Positions 34,941 to 44,153 of a DNA stretch of 64,000 bases are shown one piece after another. Below the pieces are notes generated by a model, which ran no database searches, had not been told where the DNA came from, and saw only the letters and a program-made list of their open reading frames with translations. Within the stretch, counting starts at the first letter, position 1, and each line of letters starts with the position of its first letter. The DNA lies in contig NZ_FNIY01000002.1 of the NCBI RefSeq assembly GCF_900104355.1, positions 1,054,001 through 1,118,000 of the forward strand, read 5' to 3'. A program made the position numbers and the translations under genes. Source of the DNA: Phyllobacterium sp. OV277. GTDB lineage: Bacteria > Pseudomonadota > Alphaproteobacteria > Rhizobiales > Rhizobiaceae.

Positions 34941-35110
34941 GTGGTTCGTGGTTCGACAAGCTCACCATGAGGGAGATGGGGGATGAACGATAATCGCAAA
35001 GATCGCAGATCACAAAGGTTGTAGAGATTGCAATTCACAAAAGTTGCAGAACTTGACTCCCTTTCATCACCTCTCTCCCTCATGGTGAGCTTGTCGAACC
35101 ACGAACCACG
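34941..35110. repeat. Type A palindromic element
   Basis: Arms of about 35 bp (34941-34975 and 35076-35110) are inverted copies, with GTTCGACAAGCTCACCATGA as core. The interior contains an ACGATAATCGCAAAGAT segment shared with the copies at 52362 and 55494. It fills most of the 222-bp gap between convergent genes. Confidence 0.85.
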
Positions 35111-35140
35111 AACCACTGTCCACCCAGGTACCGGCAGCGC

Positions 35141-35755
35141 TTAGCGTCGGAGCAAAAACACCGCCTGTTGCCCAAAGAGGTTCCAGAAGCCCCAAGGCAT
35201 ATTAAAACCAAGCCGCTGCCCCAAGGCATTCAGGGCCACAGCCGTTTCCACCTGCGCGCCGACTTCCTTTGTCATGTCGACAAAATCGTTGATGGTGCAG
35301 AAATGGATGTTGGGCGTGTCGTACCAGCTATAGGGCAGTTCTTCCGTCACCGGCATGCGGCCATTGACCAGCAGCGAGGCGCGCATGCGCCAATGGCCGA
35401 AATTCGGGAAGGAAACGATAGCCTTTTCGCCGATGCGCAGAAGTTCGCTTAAAACGTTCTTCGGATTGCGTGTGGCCTGCAATGTCTGCGACAGGATTAC
35501 ATAGTCAAAGCCGTCATCGGGATAATATTTCAGATCGCTGTCCGCATCGCCCTGAATGACCGAAAGACCGCGCGCCACGCATTCATTGACACCCTTCTGC
35601 GACAGTTCAACGCCGCGCCCGTCGACATTCTTGGTGTTCTGCAACAACTCAAGCAATTGGCCATCATCGCAGCCAACATCAAGCACCCGTGCGCCGGGGT
35701 TGACCAGCGATGCAATGACGTCGAAGTCGACGCGGGTCGTGGTGTTGATGCTCAT
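35141..35755 (-). CDS. metW: Methionine biosynthesis protein MetW
   Basis: A 204-residue methyltransferase-fold protein. Motif I is [13 protein letters not shown] (about 20-32), followed by the family's [15 protein letters not shown] and [10 protein letters not shown] stretches and a C-terminal [14 protein letters not shown]. MetW acts with MetX in making O-acetylhomoserine in many alphaproteobacteria. The start overlaps the metX stop by 4 bp, so it is translationally coupled to metX. Confidence 0.93.
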   Translation of the reverse strand: MSINTTTRVDFDVIASLVNPGARVLDVGCDDGQLLELLQNTKNVDGRGVELSQKGVNECVARGLSVIQGDADSDLKYYPDDGFDYVILSQTLQATRNPKNVLSELLRIGEKAIVSFPNFGHWRMRASLLVNGRMPVTEELPYSWYDTPNIHFCTINDFVDMTKEVGAQVETAVALNALGQRLGFNMPWGFWNLFGQQAVFLLRR

Positions 35756-36945
35756 GGTTGCAAAAGCCCCTTGGCGCGCGCTGCGGAGCGGATGAAACCA
35801 TTGATGGCCGAAAACATCTCCGGCTCATCAAGCAGGAAAGCGTCATGGCCACGATCCGTCTCGATCTCAACGAAGGATACGGATGCACCGGCAGCATTGA
35901 GCGCATGGGCAACGGTGCGGCTTTCGCTGGTTGGAAATAGCCAGTCGCTGGTGAAGGAGACAATGCAGAACCGTGTCTTTGACCCGGCAAAGGCCTCGGC
36001 CAGCCGCCCCTGATGCTCAGCCGCCAGATCGAAATAATCCATGGCGCGGGTCATATAGAGGTAGGAATTGGGATCGAAACGATCGACAAAGGACATGCCC
36101 TGATGGCGCAGATAGCTTTCGATCTGGAAATCTGCATCAAAACCAAAAGTCACATTCTGCCGGTCCTGCAGGTTGCGTCCGAATTTGCGGTGCAGGGCCG
36201 TTTCCGACAGATAGGTGATATGCGCCGCCATGCGGGCCACGGAGAGGCCTTTGCGCGGGATGGTGCCTTGTTCCAGATAGCGGCCTTCCTTCCACTCAGG
36301 GTCCGCCATGACTGCCTGACGGCCTACTTCATGGAAGGCAATGTTCTGCGAGGAGTGCCGGGCACCGGTGGCAATGGCAACAGCAGAAAAAACCCGGTCG
36401 GAATGGCTGGATGCCCATTCGAGCACCTGCATGCCGCCCATGGACCCGCCGACGACAGCAAACAACTGTTTTATGCCGAAATGGTCGACCAGCATCGCTT
36501 GTGCCCGCACCATATCGGCAATGGTGATGATCGACAGATCAAGCGCATAGGGCGCGCCCGTGGCGGGATTGATAGAGGCTGGGCCTGTGGAGCCAAGACA
36601 GCCGCCAAGCACATTGGAACAGATAACGAAGAAACGGTCCGTATCCACAGGCTTGCCGGGTCCCACAAGCGTCTCCCACCAGCCATTCTTGCCGGTCACA
36701 GGATGAACGTTTGCCACATGCTGGTCGCCTGTTAGCGCATGGCAGATGAGGATGGCATTCGACTTGTCTGAATTGAGCTCACCGTAGCTCTGATACGCGA
36801 TGCGGAATGGTGAAAGCACAACACCGCTATCGAGACGCAACGGCTTGTCGGCGCCAAAATCCACCACAGGACTATGGGGATTTGTCGCTTCCTGACTTCT
36901 CTGGTCGTTACCGGCGGGCGCTTTGTTTGGCTTGGTCATGTTCAC
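35752..36945 (-). CDS. metX: Homoserine O-acetyltransferase
   Basis: A 397-residue alpha/beta hydrolase-fold enzyme transferring acetyl from acetyl-CoA to homoserine, the committed step of methionine synthesis. The nucleophile S168 is in [10 protein letters not shown]; the oxyanion region [11 protein letters not shown] and the terminal DRGHDAFL histidine complete the site. It heads the metXW operon. A sigma-70-like promoter at 36970-36998 leaves a leader of only about 20 bases, so no riboswitch is expected upstream. Confidence 0.95.
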   Translation of the reverse strand: MNMTKPNKAPAGNDQRSQEATNPHSPVVDFGADKPLRLDSGVVLSPFRIAYQSYGELNSDKSNAILICHALTGDQHVANVHPVTGKNGWWETLVGPGKPVDTDRFFVICSNVLGGCLGSTGPASINPATGAPYALDLSIITIADMVRAQAMLVDHFGIKQLFAVVGGSMGGMQVLEWASSHSDRVFSAVAIATGARHSSQNIAFHEVGRQAVMADPEWKEGRYLEQGTIPRKGLSVARMAAHITYLSETALHRKFGRNLQDRQNVTFGFDADFQIESYLRHQGMSFVDRFDPNSYLYMTRAMDYFDLAAEHQGRLAEAFAGSKTRFCIVSFTSDWLFPTSESRTVAHALNAAGASVSFVEIETDRGHDAFLLDEPEMFSAINGFIRSAARAKGLLQP

Positions 36946-36969
36946 ATGGTTATATCTTTATGGGTGGTT

Positions 36970-36998
36970 AGCTATGGTCGCGCTACCCGCAAAGTCAA
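36970..36998 (-). promoter_or_regulatory. Candidate sigma-70 promoter of metXW
   Basis: On the minus strand TTGACT (36998-36993), a 17-base spacer and ATAGCT (36975-36970) match the housekeeping promoter spacing. It lies 25 bp before the metX ATG. The pair also overlaps an imperfect inverted repeat (GGGTAGC with GCTAACCACCC) that could be an operator. Confidence 0.45.
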
Positions 36999-37154
36999 TG
37001 GTTTGTTTGATTTTCGAGGCCGCGTGTCGCAAGTTGGGCTCGACATCGGGCCTATTGGCGGTTATGCCCCGTGACTTGAGCCTTTCCTGTTTGGACAGAA
37101 AAGGCGCGCCTGCGATGACCATCGATTTCAACGATGCTACGGATCTTGAGAATC

Positions 37155-38261
37155 ATGACAACCACATTGAAAGACACGCGTCCTACTCCGAAGCCCGGTA
37201 TTCTTGATATTGCCGCCTATACGCCCGGCAAGGAATCGGCCCCCGGCGTTGCCAAGGTCTATAAGCTCTCTTCCAATGAAACTCCTCTGGGCGCGAGCAA
37301 GCACGCGACCGAGGCCTATCATGCTGCCTCTGAGCGCCTTGAAATCTATCCGGATGGTCAGGCTGCGCTGCTCAAGAAGGCAATTGCCGATGTTCATGGC
37401 CTGAACGCCGATAATATTCTGTGCGGCAATGGCTCGGACGAACTGCTTGGCCTGTTGTGCCAGACCTATCTCGCACCGGGTGATGAAGCCATTTATACCG
37501 AGCACGGTTTCATGGTGTACAAGATTTACATCATGGCCGCTGGTGCAACGCCGGTTATTGCCAAGGAAAAGAATGAGCAGGCGGAAGTCGACGCCATTCT
37601 TGCTGCGGTAACACCGCAGACCAAGATCGTGTTCCTCGCCAATCCGAACAACCCGACCGGAACCTATATTCCTTTCGAGGAAGTGCGGCGTCTGCATGCG
37701 GGCTTGCCAAAGAATGTACTGCTCGTGGTCGATGCGGCCTATGCGGAATATGTGCGCCGTAATGATTACGAAGCCGGTGTCGAACTCGTTTCGTCATTTG
37801 AAAACGTCGTGATGACCCGCACCTTTTCGAAAATCCACGGCCTTGCCGCTTTACGCATTGGCTGGATGTTCGCGCCTGCGCATGTCATCGATGCCGTTAA
37901 CCGCATCCGTGGTCCATTCAACCTGAATTCCGCTGCCATCGCAGCGGGTGCTGCGGCTATCCGCGACCGCGCGCATGTCGACAAGGCTGTCGCTTTCAAC
38001 GAAAAGTGGTTGCCATGGCTAACGGATGAACTGTCGGCACTGGGCCTGCGGGTAACACCGTCGGTTGGCAATTTCCTGCTCGTCCATTTTCCTGACGGTG
38101 CGGCGAAGTCAGCGGAAAAGGCCGATGCCTATCTCACCAGTCGAGGCTATATTTTGCGCCGCGTTACGGGCTACGGATTCCCGAACGCATTGCGCCTTAC
38201 CATTGGGTCCGAGGAAGCCAATCGCGGCGTAGTCGCTGCACTCTCCGAATTCATGAAGTAG
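37155..38261 (+). CDS. hisC: Histidinol-phosphate/aromatic aminotransferase
   Basis: A 368-residue fold-type I PLP aminotransferase. The substrate loop [12 protein letters not shown] (38-49), the NPNNPTG motif (163-169) and the PLP lysine K226 ([16 protein letters not shown]) are in place. HisC makes histidinol phosphate; copies located next to a prephenate dehydrogenase, as here (3-bp gap to tyrC), often also transaminate phenylpyruvate and 4-hydroxyphenylpyruvate. The ATG at 37155 is preferred over one at 37134. Confidence 0.9.
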   Translation: MTTTLKDTRPTPKPGILDIAAYTPGKESAPGVAKVYKLSSNETPLGASKHATEAYHAASERLEIYPDGQAALLKKAIADVHGLNADNILCGNGSDELLGLLCQTYLAPGDEAIYTEHGFMVYKIYIMAAGATPVIAKEKNEQAEVDAILAAVTPQTKIVFLANPNNPTGTYIPFEEVRRLHAGLPKNVLLVVDAAYAEYVRRNDYEAGVELVSSFENVVMTRTFSKIHGLAALRIGWMFAPAHVIDAVNRIRGPFNLNSAAIAAGAAAIRDRAHVDKAVAFNEKWLPWLTDELSALGLRVTPSVGNFLLVHFPDGAAKSAEKADAYLTSRGYILRRVTGYGFPNALRLTIGSEEANRGVVAALSEFMK

Positions 38262-38264
38262 CAA

Positions 38265-39197
38265 ATGTCTAAAATTCATTTCGATACAATTGCACTGATC
38301 GGCATTGGTCTGATCGGTTCGTCGCTGGCGCGCGTCATCAAACGCGAAGGTCTGGCGGATCACATCGTCATCTCAACCCGCAGTGAAAGCACGCTCAAAC
38401 GCGCAGAAGCGCTTGGCCTTGGTGACAGCTACGTCCTCGACAGTGCACAGGCGGTCAGGAATGCCGACCTCGTCATCATTTCCGTACCCGTTGGCTCATC
38501 GGGTGCTGTTGCCAAGCACATCGCCGGATCGCTGAAACCGGGCGCTATCGTCACCGATGTCGGTTCGACCAAGGGCTCGGTTATCGCGCAGATGCAGCCG
38601 GAACTGCCTGCAAACGTCCATTTCATTCCAGGCCACCCGCTGGCGGGTACGGAATATTCAGGCCCGGATGCGGGCTTTGCCGAACTCTTCTCCAATCGCT
38701 GGTGCATCCTGACCCCGCTAGAGGGGACTGATCCTGTGGCGCTCGACCGGCTGACCAAATTCTGGGAAGCCTGTGGCTCGCGTTTGGATACGATGGACCC
38801 CACGCACCATGACCGGGTGCTGGCCATCGTTTCACACCTTCCGCACATCATTGCCTACAACATTGTCGGCACGGCAAGTGATCTGGAAGAGGTGACCAAT
38901 TCGGAAGTGATTAAATATTCCGCGTCGGGTTTTCGCGACTTCACCCGCCTCGCGGCTTCAGACCCGACCATGTGGCGCGATGTGTGCCTGCATAACAAGG
39001 ACGCAATCCTTGAAATGCTGGCGCGGTTTTCCGAAGATCTCGCTTCATTGCAGCGGTCAATCCGTTGGGGTGATGGCGACGCGCTGTTCGATCTCTTCAC
39101 CCGCACCCGCGCTGTCAGACGTGGGATTATCGATGCGGGTCAGGAAGTGGATGCGCCTGATTTTGGTCGGCAAAAGGCGAGTGCTTCAGGTTCTTGA
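38265..39197 (+). CDS. tyrC: Prephenate/arogenate dehydrogenase
   Basis: A 310-residue TyrA-family enzyme for tyrosine synthesis. The NAD(P)-binding Rossmann motif GIGLIGSSLAR is at about 13-23, the catalytic histidine lies in FIPGHPLAGTEYSGP and the SHLPHIIAYNIV helix follows. The C-terminal dimerisation domain is complete. It lies 3 bp after hisC. No ACT domain is present, so it is not fused to a regulatory module. Confidence 0.92.
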   Translation: MSKIHFDTIALIGIGLIGSSLARVIKREGLADHIVISTRSESTLKRAEALGLGDSYVLDSAQAVRNADLVIISVPVGSSGAVAKHIAGSLKPGAIVTDVGSTKGSVIAQMQPELPANVHFIPGHPLAGTEYSGPDAGFAELFSNRWCILTPLEGTDPVALDRLTKFWEACGSRLDTMDPTHHDRVLAIVSHLPHIIAYNIVGTASDLEEVTNSEVIKYSASGFRDFTRLAASDPTMWRDVCLHNKDAILEMLARFSEDLASLQRSIRWGDGDALFDLFTRTRAVRRGIIDAGQEVDAPDFGRQKASASGS

Positions 39198-39300
39198 TGT
39201 AGTGAGGATGTAGGCATTGGCTGCATGACTGTGGTGCTTGGTGCACAAGCTCAGGAAGCTCGCCGGTGCTTTACCAGCGCTCCGGCGTTGATTTGAGGTG

Positions 39301-39464
39301 TTCACCCCCCTCTGTCCTGTCGGACATCTCCCCCACAAGGGGGGAGATCACATTGACATGAACGCTTTCCCACAACAGGAAACGTTGCAGATTGTGCAAA
39401 GGCGGCAATACAGCTGATCTCCCCCCTTGTGGGGGAGATGTCCGACAGGACAGAGGGGGGTGAA
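39301..39464. repeat. Type C palindromic element
   Basis: Arms (39301-39348 and 39417-39464) are near-perfect inverted copies carrying CCCCCCTCTGTCCTGTCGGA and ACATCTCCCCC. A second copy with related arms and a reversed centre is at 53044-53168. It fills most of the 291-bp gap between tyrC and the DUF2125 gene. Confidence 0.85.
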
Positions 39465-39488
39465 GTATCGCAGCCAACCTCTTTACCC

Positions 39489-40508
39489 TCACAATGAAGG
39501 CAAGCGCCCGATACTGATGAAGCCCACCGACATCTTCCCGTTTTTCACCGTGACGGGAAGGGTTGGGGCGCCGCTTGCGTCCTTTGGCACAAAGGCCATG
39601 GCCTGCACCACGGATGAAATGATCTTTTCCTGACCGGGGAGCACGGACTTGACCGTACTGGCAACGCTTTCAGGATTGCGCATGGTTATCTTGAAATCAC
39701 CGCTGATACGGCCATCATCTGCAACGGAAAACGGTCCTGAAATAGCAATGCCGCTACCATCGGGCAAAGCGAGATCAACACGGCGCAGCATGCCGGACTG
39801 TCCGCGCAGGACCGACAGATCGCGTTCCGGCTTGCCGATCAGGGCAAAACCGTTTGCCAGCTGGATATCGGCTGCGCCAGTCAGTTCCGGCAAAGGCTTG
39901 TCGTAAACGGTGTTGTCGGCAATTTTCAGGCTGCTGAAAGACAGCGCGATGTCCATAACAGGCTCGATGGCGCGGAAATGCACCTGGCCATCCTTCAGCG
40001 TTGCCAATGGTGTAGCTGCACCAGCTGGATTGTGCTGGTTGATCACGACATTGCGCCCCTCAACCGAGAGGCGGCGCGGGATCGGCTTATCAAGCCGAAC
40101 GCTCGATTTGAGATTGTCCCAGTTCAGATCAAGCGGTGCCATACCCGGCACGCTGACCGAGGCAGGGCTGTCAACCTCGCTGACGATGTGGAATGGCGCA
40201 TAGATCTGCGCGGCCGAGCGGAAAGCACCCGTATGAACCGAAACATTCTTGGCCTGATCGACCCATGAAACGCTGGAGCAGTTAAGGCCAAGGCGGAAGG
40301 GATAGCCACTGGCCCCGGCATTTTCGCAGGCGGCGTTGATGCCCTTGGCTTGCAGACCGGCAATATTGGTGGCAACGCGCGTTTCCAGCATATTGGCGAG
40401 ATAATACCATCCACCCGTATAGAGCAGGCCGACAATGACGATACCTGCGGCAAGGAAACGGATGCGCCTTCCGGCATTGTAGCTTTTGTCTGATGTCCTT
40501 GACGTCAT
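39489..40508 (-). CDS. DUF2125 domain-containing protein, membrane-anchored
   Basis: A 339-residue protein with an N-terminal membrane helix (about 17-38, IRFLAAGIVIVGLLYTGGWY) and a large periplasmic beta-rich part matching DUF2125. This family is widespread in Rhizobiales and unstudied. Two cysteines (ACENAGASGYPFRLGLNCSS) could form a disulfide. The ATG at 40508 sits directly before the anchor. The function is unknown. Divergent from chaC. Confidence 0.8.
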   Translation of the reverse strand: MTSRTSDKSYNAGRRIRFLAAGIVIVGLLYTGGWYYLANMLETRVATNIAGLQAKGINAACENAGASGYPFRLGLNCSSVSWVDQAKNVSVHTGAFRSAAQIYAPFHIVSEVDSPASVSVPGMAPLDLNWDNLKSSVRLDKPIPRRLSVEGRNVVINQHNPAGAATPLATLKDGQVHFRAIEPVMDIALSFSSLKIADNTVYDKPLPELTGAADIQLANGFALIGKPERDLSVLRGQSGMLRRVDLALPDGSGIAISGPFSVADDGRISGDFKITMRNPESVASTVKSVLPGQEKIISSVVQAMAFVPKDASGAPTLPVTVKNGKMSVGFISIGRLPSL

Positions 40509-40572
40509 GGTCCGTGTCTCGCTATCGGTCAGTAAAGAAGCTTCGCATCGAAGCACAGCTATCAGGACGGAT

Positions 40573-41100
40573 ATGGGCGATTTTTGGGTCTTTGGCTATG
40601 GTTCTCTCATGTGGAAGCCCGGCTTTGCACATGTTGAAACGATGCATGCGCGGCTTCATGGCTACCGGCGCGCGCTTTGCGTGCATTCCTATGTGCATCG
40701 CGGCACGCCGGAGCGTCCCGGACTGGTGCTTGGGCTTGATCATGGCGGTTCATGTCTCGGCCTCGCCTTCCGGGTTCCCGGCGATCTCGAAGAGGAGGTG
40801 GTCGCCTATCTGCGCGAGCGGGAACTGGTGACGAATGTTTATCTGGAAAAGCGGTTAGCCGTGCGTCTCAAGGACGGGCGCAAGGTCGAAGCGCTGACCT
40901 ATGTGGTCGACCGCAAACATGTGCAATATGCTGGCGCGTTAACCGTGGAGCAGGCCGCAGCCACCGTGCGCGGTTCGGTTGGCCAGTCAGGCCGCAACGA
41001 GGACTATGTGCACAGCACGCTGGAGCACATGCGCAAAATGAATATCCGTGACCACTGGTTTGAAACGCTGGTGGCTGCAGTTGATAGCAAGCAGGGATAG
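40573..41100 (+). CDS. chaC: Gamma-glutamylcyclotransferase, ChaC family
   Basis: A 175-residue ChaC-type enzyme that cleaves glutathione to 5-oxoproline and Cys-Gly. The substrate-binding VFGYGSLMWKPGF loop is at the N terminus, and the GLAFRVPGDLEEEV glutamate region holds the likely catalytic acid. The ATG at 40573, preceded by AGGACGG, is preferred over the longer frame from 40486. It belongs to no operon here; its right flank is a 376-bp repeat region. Confidence 0.88.
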   Translation: MGDFWVFGYGSLMWKPGFAHVETMHARLHGYRRALCVHSYVHRGTPERPGLVLGLDHGGSCLGLAFRVPGDLEEEVVAYLRERELVTNVYLEKRLAVRLKDGRKVEALTYVVDRKHVQYAGALTVEQAAATVRGSVGQSGRNEDYVHSTLEHMRKMNIRDHWFETLVAAVDSKQG

Positions 41101-41130
41101 GTGCAAATTTAGGGTGCTTGGTGGGGGATT

Positions 41131-41446
41131 GGTTCGTGGTCCGAGAGGCTCACCATGAGGGAGAGGGGTGATGCATCGATAGTCGCCAGCGTTGCAGAAT
41201 ATCCAATCACCAATGTTGCAGAACTTGGCTCCTCACAAACCCACCCCACCGTCATCCTCGGGCTTGACCCGAGGACCCATGAATTGAGTTCGAACGAACC
41301 TGAATGCCCGGCGCTTTTAAAGTGTGGGTCCTCGGGTCAAGCCCGAGGATGACGGAGATAGGTGGATTGCAGGGTGCCTTATTCTGCAACGCTGGCGACT
41401 ATCGATGCATCACCCAAGCCCCTCATGGTTGTTATGTCGAACCACG
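41131..41446. repeat. Composite element: type A arms with a nested type B palindrome
   Basis: The outer arms (near 41131-41161 and 41421-41446) are degenerate copies of the type A arms. The interior holds type B arms at 41249-41279 and 41325-41355. The same nesting occurs at 7032-7285. It fills almost all of the 376-bp geneless gap between chaC and plsC. Confidence 0.75.
41249..41355. repeat. Type B palindromic element
   Basis: Inverted arms with the TCCTCGGGCTTGACCCGAGG core, 31 bp each, around a 45-base centre. The copy at 7081-7200 has the same arms but a different centre. Confidence 0.85.
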
Positions 41447-41476
41447 CACGAGGTTCATGCAAAGGGGCCTGTAGCT

Positions 41477-42277
41477 TCAGACAATCACACCCAGTTCCTT
41501 CAGCCGCTGCACTGCTGTTGGCGGCATAGGCGGTGGATTGTCAGACCGTGCGGCTTCGATCAACAGTTCATCACAGGCGGCCTCCGTCACCTCCTGCAGC
41601 TTTCGCAGGAAGGCCTCCGCATCCAGACCCGGTTGGATCGGCGGCAGGATGCGGCAGCGGATTGTGCCCGGAAAACGCCGGAACTTGCGGCGTGGCCAGT
41701 ATAGACCGGCGACATGGGCAATCGGCAAAACAGGCACACCAAGTTCGCTGTAGATATGCGCCACGCCATATTTATAGGCGGGCGGTGCGCCGGGGGCCGT
41801 GCGTGTGCCTTCCGGATAGATCATCAGCTGGCGCCCTTGCGAAACCGCGTCCCGCGCACCCCGGACAGCTGCCTTCATGGCAACGGAGCGCTTGCCCCGG
41901 TCAATCGGCACCATCTTCATCTTGAGAATGTACCAACCGAACAGCGGTATCCACATCAACTCGCGTTTGAGGATGTAAACCGGATCGGCAATCTGCGGCA
42001 GGAACGCGTAGGCATCCCAGAAGGACTGGTGCTTTGGGGCGCAGATATAGGGACCGTCAGGGATATTCTCGAGGCCCTCGACCACATGATCAGTGCCCGC
42101 CAGTACCTTCTGCAACCAATGGTTGGACTTCGCCCAGTTCTTCGGCACGCTCCACGCATTTTTGCGGGGGCTGAGGAAATAGTAAGGGGTGAATATAATC
42201 ATCTGAACAATCAGATTGATATAAAAGGCGATGTTGAAAACAATTGATCGGATGATCGTCATGGGGGTCCCGGTCAT
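41477..42277 (-). CDS. plsC: 1-acyl-sn-glycerol-3-phosphate acyltransferase
   Basis: A 266-residue inner-membrane acyltransferase making phosphatidic acid. Acyltransferase motifs in order: APKHQSFWD (HX4D), the GKRSVAMKAA region, YPEGTR, and VPVLPIAHVAG. The N terminus is a membrane helix (FNIAFYINLIVQMIIFTPYY). Two in-frame ATGs (42277 and 42262) are both possible, as neither has a strong ribosome-binding sequence. It is 52 bp downstream of the YdcF-like gene on the same strand. Confidence 0.9.
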   Translation of the reverse strand: MTGTPMTIIRSIVFNIAFYINLIVQMIIFTPYYFLSPRKNAWSVPKNWAKSNHWLQKVLAGTDHVVEGLENIPDGPYICAPKHQSFWDAYAFLPQIADPVYILKRELMWIPLFGWYILKMKMVPIDRGKRSVAMKAAVRGARDAVSQGRQLMIYPEGTRTAPGAPPAYKYGVAHIYSELGVPVLPIAHVAGLYWPRRKFRRFPGTIRCRILPPIQPGLDAEAFLRKLQEVTEAACDELLIEAARSDNPPPMPPTAVQRLKELGVIV

Positions 42278-42329
42278 GGCGGTTGGATAGGTCTTCGTTA
42301 CAGCAAGTTGACCTCGCCGTGAACCACTA

Positions 42330-43058
42330 TCAGGCGTCTTTGACCCAACGGACGAGGGTTTGTGTGACAGCCGATAGATTATCCGGCAGAGCCGACCGAA
42401 TGACAGCACCAAGATATTTTACATATTCGACCACAAGCACGCGCACCACCTGACCACGGGCCAGCCAGTCGCCGTTGCGCAAATCGCTGTTGACGATGGG
42501 GTAGGGGATGAATTCGATATCCTGCGAGGCGCGTCTGAGTTCAACCAGAGTGCGGGGCATGTGGTAATTATTGGTGACCACGATGACGCGGCTATAGTGA
42601 TTGGCCTTGGCCCATTTGATGCTTTCGGATGCATTGCCGATTGTGTCCATGGCGGATCGGTCGATATCGACGCAGCATTCAAACAAGGTGGCATCGCCGC
42701 GCGTCACACGCTGCAATTCACCGCGTTTGGTCGAAGGATGCACGCCGCTGATGAAAAGCCGCTCGCCACGTTTGTTCTTGAGGAGATCGAGCGCGCCTTC
42801 AATGCGCGAATAGCCGCCGGTCAGGACGACAATACCATCCGCCGGTTCAACCAGATCCGGTGTCTGCATGGTGCTGACATGATCGCTGAAAACAATGAAG
42901 CCGCCGAGGAAAAGGCCGAGCGCCAGAACCCCGAGCAAAAAGAATGGCCGGGCAATCCGCTTGCGCAGCGCAGACGCGATCCCACCTGTGCGGCCTTCTG
43001 GGCCTGCGGGTGGTTGATTGCTGCTGTCGTTCGCGCCTTCCATTTTCGGGTCACGCAT
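42330..43058 (-). CDS. YdcF/ElyC family (DUF218) membrane protein
   Basis: A 242-residue protein with one N-terminal membrane helix (about 38-58, FFLLGVLALGLFLGGFIVF) and a periplasmic DUF218 domain: DGIVVLTGGYSRIEGALDLL, FISGVHPSTKRGEL, and ESIKWAKANHYSRVIVVTNNYHMPR. Related proteins (SanA, ElyC, YdcF) affect envelope integrity and peptidoglycan precursors. It lies in the order ftsE-ftsX-ydcF-plsC on one strand, a likely cell-envelope cluster. Confidence 0.88.
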   Translation of the reverse strand: MRDPKMEGANDSSNQPPAGPEGRTGGIASALRKRIARPFFLLGVLALGLFLGGFIVFSDHVSTMQTPDLVEPADGIVVLTGGYSRIEGALDLLKNKRGERLFISGVHPSTKRGELQRVTRGDATLFECCVDIDRSAMDTIGNASESIKWAKANHYSRVIVVTNNYHMPRTLVELRRASQDIEFIPYPIVNSDLRNGDWLARGQVVRVLVVEYVKYLGAVIRSALPDNLSAVTQTLVRWVKDA

Positions 43059-43154
43059 TGCCTTGTTCGTGGGTCATGTTACCGGGAGCTTATAGGCCTT
43101 GCCGGCAAACCTCCCCTAAATTTTTGTCGTCAAATTGAATCGAATCGGCGGGGT

Positions 43155-44153
43155 TCAGTTATCGTGACTTTCGCCAGCCCTTCCATCAACCTGCCGCAAA
43201 TGCGCTATGACTGTCATTCGTGTTGTAATCATGGTCAAAACACTGACTGCGAGTATGATCAGGACGACGCCGGTATAGCCGCCCGAACCGATGGAAAAGT
43301 TGCCAAACAGGGCTGTGGCCTGATCGGCTTCCGGGGTTGCCAGATTACGCGACGACCACCAGCCGATGATCAGGAAGATCAAAATGGCCAGCGCACCACC
43401 GCATAAAGCGCCTTTCAGGGCAGTCCAGAAAAAATGCCGCTCGAATTGCCGCGCGACGAATTTCTGCTCCGCGCCGATAAAATGCAGCACTTCGATGATG
43501 TGACCATTACCGGCCATGGCGCCGCGCGTGGCAAAAATAACCGTCAGAACCGTCGCTGCGACCACCAGTCCAAGCACTGCCATGCCGATCAGAACCGTGG
43601 AACGGGCCATGGAGACAAGCCGGTCGACCCAGTTGCGGTGATCATCGAAACTGGCGCCGGGAACGTTTTTCACAAGCTCGCTGCGCAGCGTGGCAAAATC
43701 CGGCGGGGAGGCTTCATCAAGGCTCACAACCACGAGCCGGGGAACCGGCAGGTCATCAATGTTCAGCCCGGTGCCGAGCCATGGCTCCAAGAGCCGTGCC
43801 GTTGCCGCGCGGTCAATCACACGGGTGGATTTAACCCCGGCAAAGCCTTCCGCCAGCTTGCTGGCCTGCACCAGCAGCTTTTCCATATCCTGTCCCTCGA
43901 CAGGGCGGATCTGGATGGTGGCTTCAGTGGAGATCTGGCTTTGCCATGTGGCGGCTGTCGATTGGACAAGGCTGACCGCGCCAATGGTCAGGCAGGCGAG
44001 GAATGTCATGATGGCGATGACAATCATCAGCGCATGACCGACGACGTTACCCGCCGGGACAATTGGCGCTTGACCCGTCTTGCCACGCACAAACTCTATC
44101 GCCCGGTCCATGAGACCGAGGGCCAGTACCCGGAGGCGGGCGACATCAATCAT
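43155..44153 (-). CDS. ftsX: Cell division protein FtsX
   Basis: A 332-residue membrane protein with an N-terminal helix, a periplasmic domain (about 80-180; VSLDEASPPDF, then WVDRLVSMARSTV) and three C-terminal helices of the FtsX/MacB type (TVLTVIFATRGAMAGNGHI, ALCGGALAILIFLIIGWW, TGVVLIILAVSVLTMITT). It couples FtsE ATP hydrolysis to peptidoglycan hydrolase activation at the division site. It overlaps ftsE by 8 bp. Confidence 0.92.
   Translation of the reverse strand: MIDVARLRVLALGLMDRAIEFVRGKTGQAPIVPAGNVVGHALMIVIAIMTFLACLTIGAVSLVQSTAATWQSQISTEATIQIRPVEGQDMEKLLVQASKLAEGFAGVKSTRVIDRAATARLLEPWLGTGLNIDDLPVPRLVVVSLDEASPPDFATLRSELVKNVPGASFDDHRNWVDRLVSMARSTVLIGMAVLGLVVAATVLTVIFATRGAMAGNGHIIEVLHFIGAEQKFVARQFERHFFWTALKGALCGGALAILIFLIIGWWSSRNLATPEADQATALFGNFSIGSGGYTGVVLIILAVSVLTMITTRMTVIAHLRQVDGRAGESHDN

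Noticed and set aside
36946-37154. Possible SAM-II riboswitch upstream of metX
   Set aside because: SAM-II is common before met genes in alphaproteobacteria, but the consensus segments were not found on the minus strand, and a good promoter lies so close to metX that the leader would be only about 20 bases.
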